Counted from the stretch's first letter, positions 8,078 to 17,611 are shown. The stretch: DNA of 36,397 nucleotides from a virus (IMGVR_UViG_3300030419_005935:1-36397), one strand, 5' to 3'. The notes: a model not told the origin generated them from the letters alone. Translations and numbers: made by a program.

Positions 8078-11000
8078 TCAACAGCCGCCCGAGCACGGGG
8101 TCGACGATCCCCCTAGTGTGAGGGACACAAAATCGTCAGCTTGACCTATCTTGCCCCCATCAGAATCTAAAGCAAACAAAATATCTTCTGACACCCAACT
8201 TCTGCTCACATTTGATCCAGTTGGAGAACAACAAATTAATCCTAAATCTAAATCTTCTTGAGTGACGGTTTTTCTAATGTCATAAGCATTTAATTCTTTT
8301 GGTATCTCTAAATAAAGTGTCTCCGTGGTTACGTTCTCCTCCGGATAAGCTCCTCCATCTTCCCTTTTCTGGGGGTCGTATGTTTTTATTGTGGTTTTCT
8401 TAGTAAACGCTATACACTCGCCCGCATTAAATGTTATACTACCCGGGCCAAGGGCTACTAAAGGATGATTAGCTCCATTATCGAAGAAATATCCATCTTG
8501 AGCATAACCCTCTACTTTATAGTAAAAATAAGGTGCAGATAAATTATGGTCATATTCAGGTACGCCGCCCCCATCTTTGTCATTTAAAGATATTGGTATA
8601 TAAACAGAATATGTTTCTACGTTTTTGAGACTATGACTATCGCAAGTTGCGTAACAGCTAGCATCGGTTGGGAAATCTTCTATAGAAGACCAATCATGCA
8701 TATCGCATTCTTTTTTCTTTTGACTAGTTAATTGAATGACTTCACCATTGATAGATATTTCTTCTTCTCTCCTGTACCAAGTGAAGTCATCAATTTTCAT
8801 ATTTTTGTCTTCGCAATCATCCCCATAACCATAGCCTCCGCCACCTTCGTCTTCAAATCCTCCATCACCCGGGCACAAACATTTATCATTTGAGTCTACT
8901 ACGGTATCTATCGGCGAAGCAGCTTGACCAGCCATAGAGTATATCAAAAATCCTCTATTGAATTTTGTAAACTTAAATGTAAGCGTCGCTCTACTAGACT
9001 CTGGTCCCGGCCCGTGATCTTCGGGCGCAAAGATTCCACTACCAGTGCAACTTGCAGAATAGTCTATATATTCACCTCCGTTTATCATCGCGCTAACCAT
9101 CCCCTCAATTGGGTTATCGCTACATGTATCAAGAATATATTCTTTATCGTATTCAGGACCTCCCTGATCCATGCTCTCTAGAGTATAAGCATTGCTTTCA
9201 AAAGATAGGCTGTCAAGGTATTCATCTGTATCCCTTTGAACAATGAATTTATATTTATTTGAATCAGGGGGCTTGACTGATTCAATCTTGTAGGTTTGAG
9301 TGGTGGATTTTTCAAACTTTTCTAAATCTGTATAATCACCCGGACAATAAAATGGATTAGTAAGTGGTGCTACGGAATAATTACTATTTATCGTTCCTAT
9401 ATAATCTTCTGAACATTGACATTCTATATCTTCATACCCAGTCGGATGACAAACGGTTCCATGAGTTTCTACTATGAATTCATGACTATCGTTTGTATTT
9501 AAAAGCATTAATGGGCCTCCTCCCCAACAATCATTATTAGGTGAACCGACATTTGTAATATCTGCATTTAGCTCTGGATGATTTCTGCTTTCCCTTATTC
9601 TGCCCGCGCTCATAAACGTATGGCCACAAGCCATTTCTCCAAGGCCCTGAGAAGATGGGTCAGGTTGTGTATTTCCAAAAATAGGAATATATCCCTTGTG
9701 GCAATAATCCCCCTTCTCTCCACTGTCTCCGCCCTCGTCATTATAATCATAAAAATTAAATATAGGAGAACCATTTAATTCATGCTCTAAATCAAAATCT
9801 CTACAGGCATAAGGATATTCTTGACTACTGCATTCTCCGTCAGGTCCAGATCCTCCTTTTATATATAATTCACTTTCTGCATGACCCCTAAATTCACCGA
9901 GGGGTTCATGAATTATTTCTAAAGCAGATGGGTGCGACAAAAGAGGATCCCAACAGAAGTCTTTTTCGCAAGCATCCTTAGTCTTATCACAGCATTCTTC
10001 CGGCTCTCCATCGAAGCTGAATTCTGTATATAATATAGCTACGGATGTAGCGGTCTCCATGCTAACTTCTTCCCACTCCCAACCGTCATTTTCAAAAGAA
10101 GATCTAGACATACCTAGGAATTGTCCTATTCCGTCCACCCCGGGTCCAGTAATCGTGCACGCACAGTTACCCATCTCAGCCACCTTCTTCATAGCGTGCC
10201 AGAACCAGCCTCCAGCTTGAGTGATATCTAAAGCAAAAGTTGGAACCCAAACATATTCTATGCCATTAATGTATCCTGCATATTTTTGGTATATTCCCCC
10301 GTCCACTTCGGAGTCTAGTATGTCTAACATTTCCCTAAGCTCTACAGTCATTTGCACTTTAGTCCAATCCAAATTAAGATCTACTCCGTCCCCTGCGTTG
10401 TCTGGAATATTAGCCTGAACTCTACTAACGTTAAATACAACTGCATCATCTAATATACCCCTTGCGTCTGCGGAACCTCTAGATCTGATTTCAGATCCGT
10501 TAACTACCTGCCTCCGTGTTCCTGACTCCGCCCCACGGGCTGTAGAAAAGAGGAATCCATCTTCTACGGCGCCACCATCTGCGGTGAGGGTATCTTTTCC
10601 GTTTTCAACATATACTGATTTTATAGATAATTGAGATTCTCCAGTATACCCTCCAAAGTCATCACATTTTTTTAATGTTTGACCTTCTGGGAAAGACTTT
10701 TGATCATAAGAGAATTTATATTTTCTATTTTTCTTTACTTCAACTTCAACGTCTTCCCCATCGTCATTTTGTACAATTTGTTTTTCAGTAAGGGTTTCGT
10801 TTGTCTCCCAACCAAATAAACTAGTTTTAGCGGTAGTATAATTATCATCAAAGAAGAAAGGAAAACCTACCGCCCACCAATTTGCTGACCCATTAAAGAC
10901 TGCATTCTCACCTGTGTGACCAGCGCTTAATATAAAGTGGCAATCTAAGGTGCCAGTTACGCCGGGTCTTGGGGGCATGGGTGGGAACTTAGGTAAAGAG

Positions 11001-14000
11001 GGCCTAGGTGTTCTGGATGGCGTTGGGGGAGGCGATACAGGTTTAGAGGCCGGAGGCGTGGCGGGGTACGCAGGGGTTTTACTAGGCGTATTAGACGGCG
11101 TATTAGACGGCGTTGCAGACGGGGACGCGCCCGGCGATGCGGCGGGCGTTGGGCTCGGGCATGCCATTGGGCAAGCTTCATTTACGGTAGCTCCAGCTAT
11201 TAATGGTATTCTGCTCGGACCAGTAGCACAAAATCCTTGACAAAAACCTCCGAAAAGATCTTCTTTTAAAGGCGGATCAATTGACACAACGAAATGATTA
11301 TTTGTTGTCCCCATGCTAACGGAAAGAACTTCATAAACGTCGTTATGGTTATTAAAATAAATACATTCACCTTGTTTTATTGGGTTGCCTGTTAATTGGG
11401 CATAAGGATCTAAATACCAACCTTGTATAGTAACTCTGGTCGAGCCCTTAGCAATCATACCTCCGTGTATTGGCAAACAAGCCCCTGCTGCCGTGGTCCC
11501 CTTGCTGGGACTAGGGCTAACAGAGGGCGTGGGCGTAGGAGAATAATTCGGCCTTGGTGAAGCTGTAACTGCAGCAGTAGGAGAAGCAGCTGGAGTAGCG
11601 GATACGGTTGGACCACAATTACAAGTAGATTCGCAGTCTGTTTTTGAATTATGATAGCCCAAGAAATTTTCTGTAAATTTTCTCTGAGTCCCTTCTGGAA
11701 CACATCTTTTTACAGAAGTGAATTTATCACACAAACATTCCCATCTACTAGTCGGAGATGCTGGGGTCGGAGTTGGAGTTACACTCCAAGTTTGAGAAGA
11801 TGGAGATGGGGTCGGAGATATACAGACTTGCTGACTAATTGTAAGTGTTCCGTCAATATGATTGGCACCTATATTGGCGCTATCCGGCGCCCATAAAGTA
11901 TAACTAGTTGCACCATCAATATGTGCAAAAGTATACATCTCACCAGTATACCAGTCTTCACATATATAATGAGGGCACCCTGCTCGACCGCAATATTGTC
12001 CATTGCAAACTCTACTATTTCTTGGCACAGTAAGCCCATAAGCTTCTATTCTTAATAAATAAGTGGCACCGGCAAAAGCCCTGCACCATTCAGCAGTAAT
12101 TTGATCGCCGGCACAAGCATCTAAGGTACCCCCAGCCTTTACCGTAACTCCTGTTCTTAAATTTGTGAAAGTAAGCCAACACGTACCCGGGGTTATTATT
12201 CTTCCTGTGTGTGAGGGCGTGGGAGATGGTGTCCTCGATGGCGTATTCGAAGGAGACGCCCCGGGCGTTGCAGGAAGAGAGGTTGACGGCGTATTACTCG
12301 GGGTATTAGACGGAGACCTTGACGGTAACAATCCAGTCGTACTTGATGGAGAGTTAGACGGGGTTTGAAAAGGCTTAGATGCAGACGGAGTTCTGAGCGG
12401 CGTAGGAGTAGGCGTCGGAGAATAGCAATTAGGCCTAGGGGTATTAGTAACAGTTGGAGTTAAAACAGGAACTATAATAGTTAATGGGCTATTTGTTACT
12501 GGGGCAGGCAGCAGAGCACCCGTAGAGCTAAACGAAGTATTAAAGGTCGTATTTATCAAATACCCCGTGCTCCTAAATCCTATCCTAGCTACCCTAGGAA
12601 AAGTACTTGTCCGATTAGAATAAAGAGTGGTGAATCGTCCGGTTGCGCCTTGCGTAGTCGAACCATAGGCCATTTGAGTACCCCACATTTGAGCCCATCT
12701 TCTCCTTACGCTGTCGTGTATTTGTCTACCGCTCGGTCGCCAAAACTTCCGCTTTGGTATGGGCGGACACCCGTAACAATGCCTGCGAGGCCACCAAGAA
12801 ATTACCGGCCTACTAACTTGCGGAGGAAACCTTACGGTGGTAGGAGACGGGGTCGGAGAATTCGTTGGGGTAGGTGTAGGACTCCAAGGACATTCTGTAG
12901 GTGAAGGCGTCGGGCTAGGCGTATTAGATTGACTTGCTCCCGGAGTAGGATAAGGGGTGCTACTTGGAGTGTTTGACGGCGTATTCGATGGGGTCGCAGA
13001 AGGGGATGCTCCAGCAGATGGACTCAAAGATGTGGACGGCGTATTGCTGGGCGTATTGCTAGGCGTATTCGACGGGCTTAAATTAGGAGTGGCCGGTATA
13101 GAAGTAGACGGCGTATTCGACGGCGTATTCGATGGGGTCGCAGAAGGGGATGCTCCAGCAGATGGACTCAAAGATGTGGACGGCGTATTACTCGGGGTAT
13201 TGGAGGGCGTACTCGTCGGGCTAGGATTAGGCCTATTGGGAGTAGGAGTAACAGATAAACAAATTGTTGGGCTAGCAGTAGGGCTAGGCGTCGTACCCGG
13301 GGTCGGAGGCGGAGGGCTAGAAGAACAAGCCGTTACAGATTTAATTACGGAAAACCAAGTACCGCCTGTTTGTTCCCATTCTACAGTTATAAGTTTATTT
13401 TCATTTACAGCTTTATATATATTTAATATATTTCCCTTGCCATTTATACAACCTCCGGCATTCGCTCCCCCAAATACACCATTGAAATAAGGAGTCGGAG
13501 GAGAAGAAGTCCCGTTCCCTATTCGAGCGGGTTGTGGATTGTTTGGATCTGCGGTATGCCAAAGTCTTGTACCTACATCTAAAGGGTCTCCATTATTTTT
13601 AAATACAGTAAGTTGAAGAGATGTCACTCCCCCTATAGAACAAACCTTTGAGGTTTGAGATGCATCCCAACCGCAATGATATTTTTCTTCGCGTTGATTA
13701 TAAATTGACCATTGTGCCGCGACCCTTTTTCCTACTGTTTCTATTATGCTGGCGTTCGCGTCATGTATGATTTGGATAGCTTCTCTTTTAGAAGAAGCTG
13801 GAGCCGCTGTTCCCGGAACCGCTGCTGGTGGAGCAACTACCCCACATTCGTTTGGGTTACCACAATATTTATCTTGGTCCGAGGCATCATTTATATATCG
13901 ATATTCAGATGTTCTGAACAATGCTGTACCACACTTGTTTGTAGGCTGAGCGCCAGCAGGAATATATGGCCCTTGAGTTCTGTTTCTTTTTTGTCCAATA

Positions 14001-17000
14001 TAATCGTTCAATACCCAGCATTGAGTCTGTTGTTGATTTGGCGGTACAAGAGCAACCGTTTTGAGTCTCCAGCATCCCCCTAATCCCTGTTCACATTCCG
14101 CCTTTTGAGTTGCGCCATTTTGCGTCGGATCAGGCTGAGTACCTAAAACATTCCCAGTAGTTTTGTCTATACATACTCCGACTGGCCCGGGGCCACAATC
14201 TCCAGTTCCATAACCAGCAATGCCTATACACCCGCAGTCTGCGCCCCCTCTATTATACCCCGGAGTTCGTGTATCGGAACAAGGATAATATGCTGCAGGA
14301 GCAAGCTGAGGACAAGGCCTTGCTCTATAATAATGAATTATACCAGCAGCATTATTCGGGTTTGTGGTTTGCCAAGGCGCTGATGGACTTGGACTCGGTG
14401 AAGGAGTATTACTCGGGGTAATGGCTACATTCTTTGTGGGGGTAGGCGTGCTACTTGGACAAAGAACGGGTGTATTTGTGGGCGTCGGCGTTGGCGAAGA
14501 AGTCGGCGAATTACTTTGTGACACATATGGAGGTTGTGATACTGACCGCATAGGTGTATTCGACGGACTATTGCTTGGCGTATTATTCGGTGTATTCGAC
14601 GGACTATTGCTTGGCGTATTATTCGGTGTATTCGAGGGTGTGTTCGACGGCGTATTAGATTGAGTGACTCCCGGTGTGGAAGGTATTGATTTAGATGGTG
14701 TATTAGACGGCGAATTCGAAGGCGAATTAGACTGAGTCACGGACAGGTTCGGCGTGGGCGAAGGGGTCGGAGAATAACACGTAGGTTTGGGCGTATGGGT
14801 CGGAGTGGGCGTAGGTGAATAATTAGGTGTCGGCGTAGGGGTAGCGCAATTACATCTAGAAATACATTCTGCTTGTGTATTATATATATTAACCGTATAC
14901 TCATGCCCCCCATTCGGTACACTCTCGTGAATACATCTATGAGTCATAGGTTGGGGCGGTATCTGCACTGACCCAAAAACGTCACAAACACATTTCCACC
15001 TATTCATTGGACTCGGTAGCGATGTTGTGGGCGTAGGCGTAGGGCTCCACTGACAAGTCGTAGACGTCGGAGACGGCGAAGGGGTATTAGAAACTAACCC
15101 CGGTGTATTTGATGGTGTGGGCGAAGGCGAATTAGATGCAGAGGGGCTTACGAATGGACCTATGGGGCTAGGACTAGGGCTGGTTGATGGAGTTACTGGG
15201 GGAACTGGACACTTTAAGCCACCCTTAAAACAAACAAATACTTCATAATATGTAGTGTTCGTAAATATAGTATACCCTACCTGCTTATATCCAAAACACC
15301 AGCAGCAAGGATCTTGTAAATGTGCTGGTTGAGTTTGTAGCCAAGTAGTTAGAGAACCATAAAGCCAAGTACTTAAAGCTAAGGTAGTTAAATTTCCAGC
15401 GTGTTGTAAGCCAACTGTACCAATAGATTTATCTCTACAATTAGGGTCGTAATTAGCATGGTATCCAGCGGTATTCGTATTGCATCTTGGGCAATGATCA
15501 GGGGTCGGTGAAGGGGTAACGCTCGGCGTATTGCTTGGGGTATTACTAGGCGTGTTACTAGGCGTATTACTCGGAGTATTGCTCGGGGTGTTCGACGGAC
15601 TACTCGACGGGGTATTCGAGGGCGAGTTACTAGGCGACTGAGATGGTGGCGGAGGGAAAACAGGGACAGTTTTTGAGGGGGTATTACTAGGCGTGTTACT
15701 CGGGGTATTACTAGGTGTATTACTCGGCGTGTTAGACGGAGTGTTTGACGGCGTATTCGAAGGCGTGTTTGACGGTGACGCTCCCGGCGTGGGTGGTATC
15801 GATGTCGATGGGGTATTGCTGGGTGTATTGCTAGGCGTATTGCTTGGTGTATTCGACGGGCTATTTGACGGGGTATTACTTGGTGTATTCGATGGCGTGT
15901 TACTTTGCGACGGAGGAGGTGAAGTATTACTAGGCGTATTACTTGGGGTATTACTCGGCGTATTGCTTGGGGTGTTCGAGGGGCTATTCGGAGGGGTGTT
16001 CGAAGGGCTATTAGAAGGGGTATTCGATGGGGTATTACTCGGCGTATTTGATGGAGAATTTGATGGCGTATTACTAGGAGTTATGCTCCTAGATGGCGTA
16101 TTAGACGGAGTTTGAGTTGGCGTAGGCGTATTAGATGGAGTTACAGACGGCGTAGGCGTTGGGGTCGAGGTTGGTGTCGGGGAAGGCCTAAGCGGATCTA
16201 TGCATAATTCATTAGCTATATTTAAATAATTTGTTTGACCAATATAACAACCACTTTTGTAATAATCTACTGTCGCCTTGCTAACATTCACCATGCACAT
16301 TGGCCAACATTTATTATCATGAGGAAATATTTGTGCGCAAGATTTAACCCAAGGAGCGTTGAAATTAACGTCTGGATCATCTTGGCCGCAAAGCCCACAG
16401 AAAAACTGAGTTTCATTTATCTCTCCTAATCCTATTCCATGGGGATAAGGAATGTCTATGCCTGATGTAAGAAATTTTTCTTTTTCGTGTTGCTCTTCTG
16501 TTCCCCAATTTCCTAAATTGTTTAACCAATTAGGGCTAGTAATTTTGTTTCCTCTATGGTCGTATAAAAATCCACCAGTTAATCCATCCACCCCTTCGCT
16601 TTGGTCACCAGAATAAATAACAAAACCAGTGGTCATAGTTCTTACTTTGTGAACGTAACCACAACAATTCGCCCTGTTCATACCCACTGTATAATTTCTA
16701 TGAGGGGGTCGATAAGATCCAGTTATAAAATGGTTTTTGAAAATATGAGGCTCTAATTGATTTGCTTCGTATTCATTCCATTCGAATCTTATTTTATATG
16801 CGTCTGCATTTATTCCACTCCTAGGAAAGAAAGTTAATTCTCCCCCTTCCGTAGCCATATTTGAAATAATTGGAGCAGCGTGACCTGCGCCATGAGTATG
16901 AGTTGCGCCTGTCCAATACCAAATATAAGAATCATCTATGTTCTCTACATAGAAACCACTATCCGCACACTCTCCGCCTTGAGACCCTATCGAATATATA

Positions 17001-17611
17001 TGATTATACTCTCCATTAAGAGTCATCCAAGGATGCCGTTCTCTCTGAGGGCCATAAGCATGACAGGCAAAACCTCCAGCAATTTTATTATAATTCCCTA
17101 TGGGCGGAGGGAATAAATCGGTCTCATCAAAACAAGTATGATAGCCAGAAGAATTTTTATCCGCCATGGTTCTTTGACCGCTCATAGATGGTATTTGAGA
17201 ACATCCAGAAATCAGATCCCCATAAGTATCCTCGGTGGTAGGTACAAACAATCCACATTTAGAACTATAATATCTTCCCAGCTTCGGCATAGGGCCTAGT
17301 CCAAATGGGTTGTATTGCCTTGAAAGATCTGCGTCGAAAGGTCTCGAAGAGAATTCTCCAGAATTAGACCATTCGTCCATACCGGGAGCTACCCCGCTTC
17401 CTCTAAAAACTTGATCTCTTACGTTCCTTACTGTGCCCACTGTGCTAGGAGACCCCGGGGATGCGGGATTATGGGACAATATAAAAGGATGATAGGCGTA
17501 AAGACCGTCACAGGACCTTTCGGCTTGCCCTGTATAGCCTACGCTTCTCCTTTCTGGGCCATCATAACCATGACCCAAGAAAGGTAAATTTAAGAGATCG
17601 AATTTCGCCAT
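8078..17611 (-). CDS. Giant 3177-aa Pro/Thr/Ser-repeat virion protein with Cys-rich modules
   Basis: One uninterrupted frame takes up a quarter of the window. The layout is: a Cys/Gly/Tyr-rich globular N-terminus (about 1-470); long NTPS/PTPT tracts (about 473-708, 804-868, 921-1080, 1430-1594, 1710-1805, plus shorter ones to about 2220) alternating with Cys-rich globular modules; and a large Cys-containing C-terminal region (about 2220-3177) without repeats. Two modules are clearly paralogous: W-x-C-x-C-D-x-F-x-S-V ending C-x-S-x-C-N-C, at 14846-14998 and 11615-11743. Tags of the form [CN]YSPTPTPT or WSPTPTPT recur at module edges. The architecture suggests an extended fibre with disulphide-stabilised knobs on stiff Pro-rich linkers, probably on the virion surface for adhesion. 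That role is inferred; no enzyme motif is seen. A TAAGG ribosome site precedes the ATG and lies in a hairpin. Confidence 0.85.
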   Translation of the reverse strand: MAKFDLLNLPFLGHGYDGPERRSVGYTGQAERSCDGLYAYHPFILSHNPASPGSPSTVGTVRNVRDQVFRGSGVAPGMDEWSNSGEFSSRPFDADLSRQYNPFGLGPMPKLGRYYSSKCGLFVPTTEDTYGDLISGCSQIPSMSGQRTMADKNSSGYHTCFDETDLFPPPIGNYNKIAGGFACHAYGPQRERHPWMTLNGEYNHIYSIGSQGGECADSGFYVENIDDSYIWYWTGATHTHGAGHAAPIISNMATEGGELTFFPRSGINADAYKIRFEWNEYEANQLEPHIFKNHFITGSYRPPHRNYTVGMNRANCCGYVHKVRTMTTGFVIYSGDQSEGVDGLTGGFLYDHRGNKITSPNWLNNLGNWGTEEQHEKEKFLTSGIDIPYPHGIGLGEINETQFFCGLCGQDDPDVNFNAPWVKSCAQIFPHDNKCWPMCMVNVSKATVDYYKSGCYIGQTNYLNIANELCIDPLRPSPTPTSTPTPTPSVTPSNTPTPTQTPSNTPSRSITPSNTPSNSPSNTPSNTPSNTPSNSPSNTPPNSPSNTPSNTPSNTPSNTPSNTSPPPSQSNTPSNTPSNTPSNSPSNTPSNTPSNTPSNTPSTSIPPTPGASPSNTPSNTPSNTPSNTPSNTPSNTPSNTPSNTPSKTVPVFPPPPSQSPSNSPSNTPSSSPSNTPSNTPSNTPSNTPSNTPSNTPSVTPSPTPDHCPRCNTNTAGYHANYDPNCRDKSIGTVGLQHAGNLTTLALSTWLYGSLTTWLQTQPAHLQDPCCWCFGYKQVGYTIFTNTTYYEVFVCFKGGLKCPVPPVTPSTSPSPSPIGPFVSPSASNSPSPTPSNTPGLVSNTPSPSPTSTTCQWSPTPTPTTSLPSPMNRWKCVCDVFGSVQIPPQPMTHRCIHESVPNGGHEYTVNIYNTQAECISRCNCATPTPTPNYSPTPTPTHTPKPTCYSPTPSPTPNLSVTQSNSPSNSPSNTPSKSIPSTPGVTQSNTPSNTPSNTPNNTPSNSPSNTPNNTPSNSPSNTPMRSVSQPPYVSQSNSPTSSPTPTPTNTPVLCPSSTPTPTKNVAITPSNTPSPSPSPSAPWQTTNPNNAAGIIHYYRARPCPQLAPAAYYPCSDTRTPGYNRGGADCGCIGIAGYGTGDCGPGPVGVCIDKTTGNVLGTQPDPTQNGATQKAECEQGLGGCWRLKTVALVPPNQQQTQCWVLNDYIGQKRNRTQGPYIPAGAQPTNKCGTALFRTSEYRYINDASDQDKYCGNPNECGVVAPPAAVPGTAAPASSKREAIQIIHDANASIIETVGKRVAAQWSIYNQREEKYHCGWDASQTSKVCSIGGVTSLQLTVFKNNGDPLDVGTRLWHTADPNNPQPARIGNGTSSPPTPYFNGVFGGANAGGCINGKGNILNIYKAVNENKLITVEWEQTGGTWFSVIKSVTACSSSPPPPTPGTTPSPTASPTICLSVTPTPNRPNPSPTSTPSNTPSNTPSTSLSPSAGASPSATPSNTPSNTPSTSIPATPNLSPSNTPSNTPSNTPSTSLSPSAGASPSATPSNTPSNTPSSTPYPTPGASQSNTPSPTPSPTECPWSPTPTPTNSPTPSPTTVRFPPQVSRPVISWWPRRHCYGCPPIPKRKFWRPSGRQIHDSVRRRWAQMWGTQMAYGSTTQGATGRFTTLYSNRTSTFPRVARIGFRSTGYLINTTFNTSFSSTGALLPAPVTNSPLTIIVPVLTPTVTNTPRPNCYSPTPTPTPLRTPSASKPFQTPSNSPSSTTGLLPSRSPSNTPSNTPSTSLPATPGASPSNTPSRTPSPTPSHTGRIITPGTCWLTFTNLRTGVTVKAGGTLDACAGDQITAEWCRAFAGATYLLRIEAYGLTVPRNSRVCNGQYCGRAGCPHYICEDWYTGEMYTFAHIDGATSYTLWAPDSANIGANHIDGTLTISQQVCISPTPSPSSQTWSVTPTPTPASPTSRWECLCDKFTSVKRCVPEGTQRKFTENFLGYHNSKTDCESTCNCGPTVSATPAASPTAAVTASPRPNYSPTPTPSVSPSPSKGTTAAGACLPIHGGMIAKGSTRVTIQGWYLDPYAQLTGNPIKQGECIYFNNHNDVYEVLSVSMGTTNNHFVVSIDPPLKEDLFGGFCQGFCATGPSRIPLIAGATVNEACPMACPSPTPAASPGASPSATPSNTPSNTPSKTPAYPATPPASKPVSPPPTPSRTPRPSLPKFPPMPPRPGVTGTLDCHFILSAGHTGENAVFNGSANWWAVGFPFFFDDNYTTAKTSLFGWETNETLTEKQIVQNDDGEDVEVEVKKNRKYKFSYDQKSFPEGQTLKKCDDFGGYTGESQLSIKSVYVENGKDTLTADGGAVEDGFLFSTARGAESGTRRQVVNGSEIRSRGSADARGILDDAVVFNVSRVQANIPDNAGDGVDLNLDWTKVQMTVELREMLDILDSEVDGGIYQKYAGYINGIEYVWVPTFALDITQAGGWFWHAMKKVAEMGNCACTITGPGVDGIGQFLGMSRSSFENDGWEWEEVSMETATSVAILYTEFSFDGEPEECCDKTKDACEKDFCWDPLLSHPSALEIIHEPLGEFRGHAESELYIKGGSGPDGECSSQEYPYACRDFDLEHELNGSPIFNFYDYNDEGGDSGEKGDYCHKGYIPIFGNTQPDPSSQGLGEMACGHTFMSAGRIRESRNHPELNADITNVGSPNNDCWGGGPLMLLNTNDSHEFIVETHGTVCHPTGYEDIECQCSEDYIGTINSNYSVAPLTNPFYCPGDYTDLEKFEKSTTQTYKIESVKPPDSNKYKFIVQRDTDEYLDSLSFESNAYTLESMDQGGPEYDKEYILDTCSDNPIEGMVSAMINGGEYIDYSASCTGSGIFAPEDHGPGPESSRATLTFKFTKFNRGFLIYSMAGQAASPIDTVVDSNDKCLCPGDGGFEDEGGGGYGYGDDCEDKNMKIDDFTWYRREEEISINGEVIQLTSQKKKECDMHDWSSIEDFPTDASCYATCDSHSLKNVETYSVYIPISLNDKDGGGVPEYDHNLSAPYFYYKVEGYAQDGYFFDNGANHPLVALGPGSITFNAGECIAFTKKTTIKTYDPQKREDGGAYPEENVTTETLYLEIPKELNAYDIRKTVTQEDLDLGLICCSPTGSNVSRSWVSEDILFALDSDGGKIGQADDFVSLTLGGSSTPCSGGC
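10950..11150 (-). repeat. Pro/Thr/Ser-repeat tract (C-terminal-most)
   Basis: This in-frame low-complexity tract encodes SPTPAASPGASPSATPSNTPSNTPSKTP and similar runs, ending in a Pro-rich stretch. It separates the last Cys module from the large C-terminal region of the giant protein. Confidence 0.8.
11615..11743 (-). repeat. Cys-rich module copy 2 of the giant protein (43 aa)
   Basis: The module begins WECLCDKFTSV and ends DCESTCNC. It shares the pattern W-x-C-x-C-D-x-F-x-S-V, a central Cys, a Tyr-[His/Asn]-Asn element and C-x-S-x-C-N-C with the copy at 14846-14998, differing by an eight-residue length change in the middle. It looks like an ancient internal duplication. Confidence 0.7.
12200..12470 (-). 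repeat. Pro/Thr/Ser-repeat tract
   Basis: This tract encodes CYSPTPTPTPL and runs of SPSNTPSNTPSTSLPATPGA between two globular modules of the giant protein. It is in frame throughout. Confidence 0.8.
12975..13045 (-). repeat. 71-bp exact direct repeat, copy A
   Basis: This copy is identical base for base to 13119-13189. The period of 144 bases is a multiple of three, so the duplication adds whole repeat units. Exact identity among otherwise diverged repeats implies a recent event. Confidence 0.9.
13119..13189 (-). repeat. 71-bp exact direct repeat, copy B
   Basis: This is the second copy of the 71-bp repeat at 12975-13045. Flanking sequence differs on both sides, so the duplicated unit ends close to these borders. 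Confidence 0.9.
14380..14850 (-). repeat. Pro/Thr/Ser-repeat tract with 36-bp tandem repeats
   Basis: This tract encodes NYSPTPTPT, CYSPTPSPT and NTPSNSPSNTPN units. At 14553-14624 a 36-bp unit is present twice in perfect tandem, with a third partial copy to 14635. Confidence 0.85.
14846..14998 (-). repeat. Cys-rich module copy 1 of the giant protein (51 aa)
   Basis: The module begins WKCVCDVFGSV and ends ECISRCNC. It is paralogous to the module at 11615-11743, with the same order of Trp, Cys, Asp and Phe landmarks and the same C-N-C ending. It sits between Pro/Thr-rich linkers, as expected for a small disulphide-bonded knob. Confidence 0.7.
15490..16190 (-). repeat. Longest NTPS tract of the giant protein
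   Basis: About 230 residues are dominated by the tetrapeptide Asn-Thr-Pro-Ser (12-bp units), broken by short Pro-rich spacers such as SPPPSQ and TSIPPTPGA. Serine codons switch freely between TCN and AGY from unit to unit while the peptide stays constant. Antisense reading of this tract produces an artefactual plus-strand Leu/Gly/Val ORF. Confidence 0.9.

Larger units (their letters stand above)
12830..13325 (-). repeat. Pro/Thr/Ser-repeat tract holding an exact internal duplication
   Basis: NTPS units are mixed with STSLSPSAGASPSATPS blocks. It contains an exact 71-bp direct repeat (12975-13045 and 13119-13189) with a 144-base period, that is 48 codons. The reading frame is preserved. Confidence 0.85.

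Noticed and set aside
16074-16092. Inverted repeat CTAGGAG-5-CTCCTAG as a regulatory hairpin
   Set aside because: It lies deep inside the giant coding repeat and arises from adjacent Ser-Pro codons; no gene start or stop is near.
15693-16115. Plus-strand 140-aa ORF of Leu-Gly-Val/Asp-Gly-Val repeats, and similar ones at 12957-13490 and 14364-14663
   Set aside because: They are antisense readings of the NTPS repeats of the giant minus-strand gene; the minus frame is continuous over 9.5 kb and has Cys-rich folded modules.
12200-16190. Regular repeats considered as a CRISPR array
   Set aside because: Units are in-frame 12-bp codon repeats without unique spacers of constant length.
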